Positions 52,817 through 59,777 of a stretch of DNA of 64,000 nucleotides are shown in pieces. The stretch is taken from assembly GCA_002437905.1 (NCBI GenBank), contig DJRT01000011.1:15548-79547 (forward strand), read 5' to 3'. Position 1 is the stretch's first letter. The number at the start of each line of letters is the position of its first letter. The translations under genes and the position numbers were made by a program. The DNA comes from Ruminococcaceae bacterium UBA6353 (GTDB taxonomy: Bacteria > Bacillota > Clostridia > Oscillospirales > Acutalibacteraceae). A model generated the notes under the pieces. That model saw only the letters and a program-made list of their open reading frames with translations. It did no database searches and had not been told where the DNA came from.

Positions 52817-54148
52817 TCACAGCTTTCGGTTATAGATGCGGTTCAGATAGTGGGCAACGCCGTCGGCATCGTTGCCGTCGATCTGCCGGTCGGCGGCAGC
52901 GCGCGCCTCCGGGGTGGCGTTGCTCACGCATACGGAAAGGTCAGCAATGCGGAACAGCGGCACATCATTGGCATTATCGCCGAAGGCGACAATGCGGTCG
53001 GCGTGCAGCCGCTGCTGCAGCCGCTCCACCTCGCGGTCCTTGCCGGCATCCTCCCGGTAGATCTCTAAAAACCAGTTATCCTCATAGTAGGTATCCTGGT
53101 ACAGGGTGGTACGGATGCCGGGGATGCTGCGCAGGCGGGCGTGCAGGGCGCGCTGCTCGGCGCCGGTGCCCTGGCAGCTGAAGAAGATCGCCGGGCTGCT
53201 GTTCAGATGCGGCACGGCATGATAGTAGCGGCTGAAGCCGCGTCCGTCCGGGGCGGTGCGGCGGACAAACTCCTCCTCCTGCGGCAGCAGCGAGGTGTAG
53301 TAGATGTGTACCTCATTGCCGCGGCGGCGGTACAGCTGTGGGCTGCGGCCGGCCGCCCGGAAGACCTGCAGCACGGCCGATACCGTCTGGGCGGGCATCT
53401 CGCAGGCGTGCAGGATGCGCTGCCGCGCAAGATCGTACAGCAGCACGCCGCCAAGCAGCACCAGCGGCACACGGAAGCGGATGCGTTCCAGCAGCACCAG
53501 CTGGATGCCGATGGTGCCGCGGGCCGTGGCAACGGACAGCAGCATCCCCCGGCTGATCAGCCGGTTGAGAGTCTCGACGGTGTAGGGGGAGAGCGTGGCA
53601 TCGCTGCGCAGCAGCGTGCCGTCCAGATCGGTCACATACAGGGTGCGGCGGCCGCGTTCGATGGCGCGGAAAACGAACTGAAAATAGGCCATGCCGTAGT
53701 GATGGAAGCGGCGGTCGGCGATCATGGCGCACAGCTCCTCCGGATCCACCCAGCGTACCGCGGCAACCTCCTCCTTTTGCAGGCGCAGGGTTGTGGGATC
53801 AATATCCCGGTACAGCAGCCAGATATCGGTAAAGGAATTGCGCCGGCGCATACGGCCTCCGTAAATCAATTCCCCCGGCAGGGTGCGGATGCTCAGCTCT
53901 TCAAAAAGCTCCCGCCGGGCAGCGCTCTCGCTTTCCTCGCCGGCCATGGCGCTGCCGCTGTTGGCTGCCCATACGCCCGGCATCAGGCGCAGATGTGGGG
54001 CGCGCTGCTGGATCAGGATGCGCCCCTTGGCGTCAACGATCCAGATGTGCTCCACCAGGTGATACTGCCCGCGCTGCAGCGGTTCCCCGCGGGTAATGGT
54101 GCGGCCGGTGCGGCGCCCGTTTTCATCCAGCAGATCCCATTGCTCCAT
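52817..54148 (-). CDS. Nudix hydrolase-HAD (Cof-type) phosphatase fusion
   Basis: A 443-residue fusion of two hydrolases. Residues 1-170 are a Nudix domain of the IPP-isomerase-like group (MEQWDLLDENGRRTG, with the Nudix box in GSAMAGEESESAARRELFEE). Residues 172-443 are a Cof-type HAD phosphatase: LYVTDLDGTLLRSD is motif I, SVATARG motif II, and VAFGDNANDVPLF motif IV with the catalytic acids. The two domains join with no frameshift or repeated start. Hydrolysis of a nucleoside diphosphate derivative followed by dephosphorylation of the product is an inference. It starts a two-gene operon with the CDF exporter. Confidence 0.88.
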   Translation of the reverse strand: MEQWDLLDENGRRTGRTITRGEPLQRGQYHLVEHIWIVDAKGRILIQQRAPHLRLMPGVWAANSGSAMAGEESESAARRELFEELSIRTLPGELIYGGRMRRRNSFTDIWLLYRDIDPTTLRLQKEEVAAVRWVDPEELCAMIADRRFHHYGMAYFQFVFRAIERGRRTLYVTDLDGTLLRSDATLSPYTVETLNRLISRGMLLSVATARGTIGIQLVLLERIRFRVPLVLLGGVLLYDLARQRILHACEMPAQTVSAVLQVFRAAGRSPQLYRRRGNEVHIYYTSLLPQEEEFVRRTAPDGRGFSRYYHAVPHLNSSPAIFFSCQGTGAEQRALHARLRSIPGIRTTLYQDTYYEDNWFLEIYREDAGKDREVERLQQRLHADRIVAFGDNANDVPLFRIADLSVCVSNATPEARAAADRQIDGNDADGVAHYLNRIYNRKL

Positions 54149-54263
54149 TCGCTCCGCCTCCTTTTTTCATATATACGATAGATGTTTACATTTTACTCTG
54201 TTTTCATCCAAAAGTCCAGTCTTATCTTGCGGATATCCGGGTGCAGGACGATTTTCAGCGCAC

Positions 54264-54307
54264 AAAAAAGGGATCGTCCGTGCACGGCGGTACGGACGGT
54301 CCCTTTT
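54264..54307 (-). terminator. Terminator of antiporter gene
   Basis: Left arm 54264-54281 and right arm 54292-54307 pair over 16 or so bp; on the minus strand the stem ends in a U-run. Confidence 0.85.
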
Positions 54308-54328
54308 CACATGGTAACAGTCGGCGTG

Positions 54329-55594
54329 TCAGCCGGCTGTCCCGGTCGGTGCAGGCGCTTTATCCCGGAACAGCAGCTTGAGCAGCACCGGGCAGAGGAC
54401 CGAGGTGATCACGATCAGCAGGATAATGCCCACCAGCGGGTCGATGCCCAGCAGGCTGCCGTCAGCGCCGGTGTAAATCAGGCTCTGGCCGGTGGTATAG
54501 ACAGCCAGTGCCACCTCGCCGCGGGCGATCATACCGCAGCCGATGGTGAGGGACTCCCGGCCATTGTAGCGGCAAAGCCGCGCCATGGCGCCGCAGCCGA
54601 GGATCTTACCGATCACACCGAGGGCGACAAAGGTCAGGCCGAAGAGGAGATCGCCCCAGCGGAAACGGCTGAAATCGGCGCTGATGCCGATATAGGCGAA
54701 AAACAGCGGAGCAAAGAACATGTACTCGCTGATCTCAATGCGGCGATCCACAAAGCGGGTATCATCCAGTCCACTGAGCATGATACCGGCCATATAGGCA
54801 CCGGTGATGGCCGCAATGCCGAAGAATTTTTCGGCGCAGTAGGCGTACAGAAACGCCATTGCCAGTGAAAAGATGCCGGTGCGGCGGGTGTGCGGCCACC
54901 GGTGCTCCAGTCTCTTGAACAGCCAGCGCAGCAGCATCCCCAGCCCGATGGAAAACACGAAAAAGCCGGCGGCCTTGAGCAGCGTCATCCATACATTGCT
55001 GCCGCCGTTCAGGCTGGTGATCAGGCTCAGGGCGATGATCCCGATCACATCGTCGATGATGGCGGCGCTGAGCACGGTGGTGCCAACGCGGGTATTCAGC
55101 TTGCCCAGCTCCCGCAGTGTTTCTACGGTGATGCCGACGCTGGTGGCGGCTAGAATGCAGCCGATGAACAGGGCGTTGAGCATTTTTTCGCGGCAGTAGC
55201 CATCGCCGAAGCCCTGCATGAACAGCATTGCCCCAACAAAGCCGAGGGCGATGGGTACCAGCACCCCCATCAGGGCGATCAGCGTGGCGGCCAGCCCGCT
55301 GCGTTTAAGCTCCTGAATATCGGTCTCCAGCCCGCTGGAGAACAGGATCATCACCACGCCGATCTGCGAGAAGGTATTTAGCACATCCAGCTCCTCGGCG
55401 GTGGGGGAGACCAGCCCGTGGAAGGAGCCGTGCAGGCCGGAGAACAGGGCCGGCCCGACCAGCAGGCCGGCAATCACCATGCCGGCCACCTGGGGCAGAC
55501 CGAAGCGCCGGGTGATAATGCCCAGCCCCTTGGTGGCTACCAGAATGATCGCCAGGTACAGCAGCACATTGAGAATATCAAAGGATTTTTCCAT
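54329..55594 (-). CDS. CPA2-type cation:proton antiporter (KefB/NapA-like)
   Basis: A 421-residue polytopic protein of 11-13 spans with the CPA2 fold. VTKGLGIITRRFGLPQVAGMVIAGLLVGPA is the conserved opening, and the ion-binding acidic pair lies in LSAAIIDDVIGIIALSL. There is no C-terminal RCK or TrkA domain, so it is likely a simple Na+/H+ or K+/H+ exchanger. It lies alone upstream of a terminator and downstream of the EamA transporter gene by 48 nt. Confidence 0.9.
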   Translation of the reverse strand: MEKSFDILNVLLYLAIILVATKGLGIITRRFGLPQVAGMVIAGLLVGPALFSGLHGSFHGLVSPTAEELDVLNTFSQIGVVMILFSSGLETDIQELKRSGLAATLIALMGVLVPIALGFVGAMLFMQGFGDGYCREKMLNALFIGCILAATSVGITVETLRELGKLNTRVGTTVLSAAIIDDVIGIIALSLITSLNGGSNVWMTLLKAAGFFVFSIGLGMLLRWLFKRLEHRWPHTRRTGIFSLAMAFLYAYCAEKFFGIAAITGAYMAGIMLSGLDDTRFVDRRIEISEYMFFAPLFFAYIGISADFSRFRWGDLLFGLTFVALGVIGKILGCGAMARLCRYNGRESLTIGCGMIARGEVALAVYTTGQSLIYTGADGSLLGIDPLVGIILLIVITSVLCPVLLKLLFRDKAPAPTGTAG

Positions 55595-55642
55595 GAAAGA
55601 TTCGCCTCGAATAGCTTAATAGTATGATCGGACAGGGCGGCA

Positions 55643-56554
55643 TCAGCCGTCAAATACGCCCAGAATGACGATGCCGGCAACCACGGCCGCAATGGTCAGA
55701 TAGTGCTTCCAGGAAAGCCGCTCCTTGAGGAACAGGCGTCCCCACAGCACGGATACAGCGCAGTAGGAGGAGATAATAGGGGCGGACAGCGCCACATGCT
55801 CGGCATCGGCCAGCGCGTAGATGTAGGCGAACTGGCCGGCGGTCTCGAAGGCGGCGCCGGCATATTTCGGTCCCTCCGCACGGGGCAGCAGCCGCTGGCG
55901 GCGGATGACCACCACATAGAACAGGCACAGCAGGCCGACCGTCAGGAAGGTCAGCTCATAGGCCACATTGGCCTGATCCTCGTCCAGCGTTTCCAGCACC
56001 CAGCTGTCAGCAAAGGTGCCCAGCGCATCCAGCAGGCAATAGACCACCGGAATGGCCAGTGCCAGCAGCGAGCGGGTGTATTTCTGGTTGGCTTTCTCCT
56101 GCCGCAGCTGCCGCAGCTCGTCATCCTCCGTCATCTCGACGATCCCCAGCCCGATCACACCGACGCATACCAGAGCCACGGCGCCCAGCTGCCAGCCGTT
56201 CAGGCTGCCCAGCCCCCGGGTGCACAGGGTCAGGATGGCCACCAGTGCGCCGGAGGAATTGCAGATAGGGGAGGAAATGGACAGCTCGATATACCGCAGG
56301 CCGATATACCCGACCGTCATGGACAGGATATACAGTGCCGATACCGGCAGATAGGTCAGCAGCACCTGCCAGGTGATCGTGGTGCCGCCCACAAAGATCT
56401 CAAATGCGGCGTGCAGCCCCATCACAATGCCGACCGCCGTGACCATCTTCAGGTGGCTGTAGTGATCCTGCGGGTCGCGGCAGCCGATCTTGGAAAACAG
56501 GTCGGAGCCGCTCCAGCAAAGCAGGGCGATCAGGGAAAACCAGAACCAGGACAT
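55643..56554 (-). CDS. EamA/DMT family transporter
   Basis: A 303-residue membrane protein with about ten spans. The ATG at 56554 (MSWFWFSLIALLCWSGSDL) follows AAGGAGAAA and lies just after a strong promoter; a longer frame starting 300 nt upstream is on the wrong side of that promoter. A cytosolic loop with charged text EMTEDDELRQLRQEKANQ splits the two EamA halves. It differs from the EamA protein at 19017-19853. Substrate unknown. Confidence 0.82.
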   Translation of the reverse strand: MSWFWFSLIALLCWSGSDLFSKIGCRDPQDHYSHLKMVTAVGIVMGLHAAFEIFVGGTTITWQVLLTYLPVSALYILSMTVGYIGLRYIELSISSPICNSSGALVAILTLCTRGLGSLNGWQLGAVALVCVGVIGLGIVEMTEDDELRQLRQEKANQKYTRSLLALAIPVVYCLLDALGTFADSWVLETLDEDQANVAYELTFLTVGLLCLFYVVVIRRQRLLPRAEGPKYAGAAFETAGQFAYIYALADAEHVALSAPIISSYCAVSVLWGRLFLKERLSWKHYLTIAAVVAGIVILGVFDG

Positions 56555-56590
56555 ACGCTTTTTCTCCTTCAAAAAGACAAAATTCGCCCT

Positions 56591-56619
56591 ATTATAGCAT
56601 AAGCTGCGGGGATGTGCAA
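56591..56619 (-). promoter_or_regulatory. Sigma-A promoter of EamA transporter
   Basis: On the minus strand TTGCAC (56614-56619) and TATAAT (56591-56596) are 17 bp apart with an extended -10 TGC. Confidence 0.82.
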
Positions 56620-56649
56620 CCGTTTTGCAAAAAAAGCAATCCCCGGCAT

Positions 56650-56678
56650 GTATGCCGCCCGTTCGTCCGGCCAAACTA
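56650..56678 (+). promoter_or_regulatory. Candidate sigma-G-type promoter of spoVAC
   Basis: GTATG (56650-56654) and CAAACTA (56672-56678) are 17 bp apart, near the forespore sigma-G consensus (GNATR, CATNHTA). It is weak evidence on its own but fits the downstream gene. Confidence 0.35.
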
Positions 56679-56729
56679 AGGCAAACGGCTGTCCGCCGGG
56701 CGGACGGCAGGCGGGAGGAGACGCATACC

Positions 56730-57122
56730 ATGCATATGTCGGAAAACGAATACCAGAAGCTCAGCGAGAAGGCGTCGCCGGGGTCGCCGGTGGCGAAGGA
56801 CTGCCTGAAGGCGTTTCTGATCGGCGGATTGATCTGTGCGCTGGGGGAGTGCATCAGTCAGCTGGCGGCGATGGCCGGCCTGGAGCCGAAGCTGGCGCGG
56901 CTGGTGGCCTCGGTATCCCTCATCCTGATCGCGGTGATCCTGACCGGCCTGCAGGTGTTTGATAACATTGCCAAGCATGCCGGCGCCGGTACGCTGGTGC
57001 CCATCACGGGCTTTGCCAATTCGGTGGTGGCGCCGGCAATTGAGTTCAAGGCAGATGAGAGTGATATAATAGGACTCAGTCAGAAAGCCTTTAAGCATTT
57101 AGACGCGAGTATGATGATTTAG
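56730..57122 (+). pseudogene. spoVAC: SpoVAC, truncated by the mobile element
   Basis: SpoVAC is part of the SpoVA channel for dipicolinic acid in spores. Residues 1-108 match the family closely (KDCLKAFLIGGLICALGE, AGAGTLVPITGFANSVV and PAIEFK). After FKA the text turns to DESDIIGLSQKAFKHLD and stops at residue 130, whereas SpoVAC continues with about 40 residues of Gly-rich helix. The break coincides with the change to lower-GC element sequence, so the 3' part of the gene must lie beyond the element, outside the window. GGGAGGAG precedes the ATG at 56730. A 130-residue product is probably non-functional unless the element excises. Confidence 0.85.
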
Positions 57123-57189
57123 TCCAAACAATTACATTTAGAAAGGAGTTTGTATTCGAGCAACATATTCAATCATAACCTGCCACACA

Positions 57190-57227
57190 GAAAAGCCGAG
57201 TGAGCGTTGAAACCCATTCGGCTTTTC
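57190..57227 (+). terminator. Hairpin near left element end
   Basis: GAAAAGCCGA (57190-57199) pairs with TCGGCTTTTC (57218-57227), then a T-rich stretch; it would stop transcription entering from spoVAC. Confidence 0.65.
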
Positions 57228-57249
57228 CTATTTCATGAGGAGGATAAGA

Positions 57250-57471
57250 ATGAAAAAACAAGGCGTACTGATTTATGATGATGTGATCGACCGGATGGAC
57301 ATTCGCTTCGGGCCGCTGGATTACTACGGTGGCCTTCACTGCGGAGAACGGCTGGAGGTGCTGCTTAACGGCGAGTGGATTTCAACTCGAATTGAGCTTG
57401 GAAAATTTTGGTATCTTAGAGGGGTGAGATTGAGCAGATTAAACGGACTAATCGTAAGAATCGGCTACTAA
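57250..57471 (+). CDS. DUF5348 domain protein
   Basis: A 73-residue protein matching the DUF5348 family, common near the left end of clostridial conjugative elements. The core is VIDRMDIRFGPLDYYGGLHC followed by a Trp-Ile-Ser-Thr-Arg-Ile-Glu stretch. The ATG at 57250 follows AGGAGGA; an in-frame ATG 15 nt upstream would place the ribosome-binding site inside the gene. Its function is unknown; it may regulate transfer genes. Confidence 0.8.
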   Translation: MKKQGVLIYDDVIDRMDIRFGPLDYYGGLHCGERLEVLLNGEWISTRIELGKFWYLRGVRLSRLNGLIVRIGY

Positions 57472-57524
57472 TGCACTGTGACAGGAGGGCCGTCTTTTTT
57501 ATTATTCCAAGGAAGGAGGCGCTG

Positions 57525-58589
57525 ATGTTGAAATGCTTGATGAAGTATGAATGGGTAAAACTGCGAAGAGATACCCTGCCGACCGGCAAAGGCATTATGG
57601 GTGCCTGGGCAAAGCTTGCCGCCCGAGCCGCATTTCGCAAAGGACATGCCTCCTACTGTGGTCATAAGAACGCTGTGAGCCCCGGAATGTGGTCCGGAGG
57701 TATTGTTGGGTTGAAGAGTATTCTCGGCATCAGAAGCCGCATACAGGCTTTAGAGATACTGGATAAGCTATCAGCCCTCGGTTATCTGAAATATACGCTG
57801 GACAGCAAAACCAAAAAGCTGACCTATCAATTAACGGATTGGGTCGTAAAATGCTCCGGCGAGGAATGCATGAACGGAACCGTGTATGCCACAGATGGTT
57901 TTGGGTTTCTCTGCCTCCCCCGCAATATTACGCAGCGACTTGCCGGGGAGCAATATACATTTGATGAAGCAGACGCATGGCTGGATCTCTGGTGCCACAC
58001 AGTATCGGGGGAACCGGGCAATGCGTTTTCTTTTATGGCGCCGGCTGTTCAATACGGCAATTACGGTGCCATATTAACGATGGAAAAACTGGGTCAGCGC
58101 TGGGGCTGGGAGAAAACAAAGGTATGGAGATTTTTCAAAAAGCACGGGGATGTCTTTGCTCTGTACCGCCTTCCCGGCTCTTACGGCTGCCTCGTTTTCA
58201 ATAAATCGTATCCGATGGATACCGAGGTTTCCTTGCCTACGCAGACAGAAATCCTGCGCATTCTTGACGAAATACGCATTTGTGGTGCAAATACGCACAA
58301 GGTAGGCAGTGACAATGATCATATCAACCGGCTGGTCGCATGGTACAGCAGAAATGCCGTGGAAAAGTCGGTTGGCAATGTGGAAGAAAACCGCGTTGCA
58401 CTTTCGGACAGTATAATACGCGCGTATTTTTCTCCGTGTTGGAACTGTAAGAATTGTGAGTATGTCTGCCGGAGTAAAGAGTATTCTCAGCTCAAGGTAC
58501 AGGAAACGAATAAAATCCGCGGACCGTGCAGGCCCACGGATATCACCAAAATCGCAAAGGAGATGTTTTATCATGGGCAAACAGGATGA
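57525..58589 (+). CDS. ICE-borne DNA-binding-type protein with Cys cluster, unknown function
   Basis: A 354-residue protein that I recognise only as a recurrent hypothetical of clostridial conjugative elements. The N-terminal 100 residues look like a winged-helix domain (KYEWVKLRRDTLPTGKGIMG, then SRIQALEILDKLSALGYLKY). A second helical region (about 200-230, WGWEKTKVWRFFKKHGDVFA) resembles another HTH. The C-terminus has CWNCKNCEYVC near residue 310, a likely zinc site. A replication or transfer-regulation role is inferred. GGAGG precedes the ATG. It overlaps the next gene by 17 nt. Confidence 0.7.
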   Translation: MLKCLMKYEWVKLRRDTLPTGKGIMGAWAKLAARAAFRKGHASYCGHKNAVSPGMWSGGIVGLKSILGIRSRIQALEILDKLSALGYLKYTLDSKTKKLTYQLTDWVVKCSGEECMNGTVYATDGFGFLCLPRNITQRLAGEQYTFDEADAWLDLWCHTVSGEPGNAFSFMAPAVQYGNYGAILTMEKLGQRWGWEKTKVWRFFKKHGDVFALYRLPGSYGCLVFNKSYPMDTEVSLPTQTEILRILDEIRICGANTHKVGSDNDHINRLVAWYSRNAVEKSVGNVEENRVALSDSIIRAYFSPCWNCKNCEYVCRSKEYSQLKVQETNKIRGPCRPTDITKIAKEMFYHGQTG

Positions 58590-59202
58590 ACTGCAGTATG
58601 AGCAGCAGGAAAAACGAATACAAGCGCAGTCAGACGCTTTTATCACACTTCTGACAAAGCGAGGCATCTTGGGAGACAGCCAGATCGACGATGCACAAAA
58701 GCGTGCTGCCAGACAGGAAAAGACAAAAAATTGTTATCACAACACGCTGATGCTCCTCCAGCACTATCGCACGCTGGTGTGGATGCTGGAATGCTTTCCC
58801 GAGACGGTTGCTGCCGAGCTTGACCGGCCGTTTGAAGGTGTGGACAAGCTGATCGAGGATGTGGATGTCGAGGTGGCGCTGGGCAACAAGAAAATCGAAA
58901 GCCGGATGCAGGGCATGCAGAAATCCCGCCTGTTGATGGATCGGCTCAACGAGGCACTGACCGTGCTTCGAAAGAAGCCGGACAACGGCGAACGGCTGTA
59001 TAATCTCATCTACACAGCCTACATAGGGCCGGAGGTGCTCAACCATCAGGAGGTTTTGTATCGACTGAACCTGTCGTCACGGAACTTTTATCGCTATCGC
59101 CAGCAGGCCATTTCCGTTCTTTCCATTCGTCTGTGGGCGACAGCTGCGCCGGATGTGGACTTCTGGCTGGAAATGCTGACGCTTCTGGAAGGACTGAAAT
59201 GA
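58573..59202 (+). CDS. ICE-borne helical regulator-like protein
   Basis: A 209-residue Lys/Gln/Arg-rich helical protein. The N-terminus (QYEQQEKRIQAQSDAF) is coiled-coil-like and the C-terminal part RLNLSSRNFYRYRQQAISVL resembles sigma region-4 or ArpU-type DNA-binding helices found in phage and element regulators. AAAGGAG lies 10 nt before the ATG at 58573, which overlaps the preceding gene. A role in controlling the conjugation genes downstream is inferred. Alternative: a structural partner of the preceding protein. Confidence 0.65.
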   Translation: MGKQDELQYEQQEKRIQAQSDAFITLLTKRGILGDSQIDDAQKRAARQEKTKNCYHNTLMLLQHYRTLVWMLECFPETVAAELDRPFEGVDKLIEDVDVEVALGNKKIESRMQGMQKSRLLMDRLNEALTVLRKKPDNGERLYNLIYTAYIGPEVLNHQEVLYRLNLSSRNFYRYRQQAISVLSIRLWATAAPDVDFWLEMLTLLEGLK

Positions 59203-59243
59203 ATATGCCCATAAAAAGGCGAAAAGTTGGCACACGATTGCCG

Positions 59244-59272
59244 ATGACACGGGAACGCGAATGTGCTAAAAT
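59244..59272 (+). promoter_or_regulatory. Promoter of the conjugation operon
   Basis: ATGACA (59244-59249) and TAAAAT (59267-59272) are 17 bp apart with an extended -10 TGC. The leader then passes through an intrinsic terminator before the pilin gene. Confidence 0.6.
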
Positions 59273-59305
59273 AATATCGTCCCAAACTGGGATCGGGCGA
59301 AACCG

Positions 59306-59350
59306 ACGCCGTTTCTTGAGCTGAAAAGCTTTAAGAGACGGCGTTTTTTG
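59306..59350 (+). terminator. Terminator/attenuator before VirB2-like gene
   Basis: ACGCCGTTTCTT (59306-59317) pairs with AAGAGACGGCGT (59333-59344), followed by six T's. It lies between the promoter and the pilin gene, so transcription must pass it. Confidence 0.8.
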
Positions 59351-59383
59351 TTGCCCAATACCGAAGAAAGGAGGGCTAAACGC

Positions 59384-59743
59384 ATGAACAGACAGCTTCG
59401 GCTGCGCGATGGAAAAATCAAAACCGCATACTGGTCGTTTGTGGGCGTTGTGTCAGCACTGCTCGTTTCGACGCAGGCGGTATTCGCCGCAGATATGTGG
59501 GATCGTTTTTCGATGATCATGAAGGATATCTACGGAGAGCTTGTGGCGATCAGCACCATCGTGGCAGTCACAGTAGCCGCTATTGCTCTGCTGGTGCGCA
59601 TGATCTCGCGCAATCAGCGAGCCGTCGATGAAGCGACGAGCTGGCTCAAGAGAATCGTGATCACTTGGATCGTTCTAAATTCTCTCGGCTTTATCGTTGC
59701 CTATCTGCAGCCCCTCATCAGCGGCGGAAACTACAATCCGTAA
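59384..59743 (+). CDS. VirB2/TrbC-like conjugative pilin
   Basis: A 119-residue protein with a long signal-like first span (about 14-38, ending STQAVFAAD) and two further spans (about 53-75 and 90-115). Length and layout fit TrbC/VirB2 pilins of Gram-positive conjugation systems. AAAGGAGGGC precedes the ATG at 59384; an in-frame upstream ATG lies in the terminator. It is followed 34 nt later by the VirB6-like gene. It would form part of the transfer channel at the cell surface. Confidence 0.75.
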   Translation: MNRQLRLRDGKIKTAYWSFVGVVSALLVSTQAVFAADMWDRFSMIMKDIYGELVAISTIVAVTVAAIALLVRMISRNQRAVDEATSWLKRIVITWIVLNSLGFIVAYLQPLISGGNYNP

Positions 59744-59777
59744 AAGACCCAGTCAAGCGGAAAGGAGGTGAACACCT

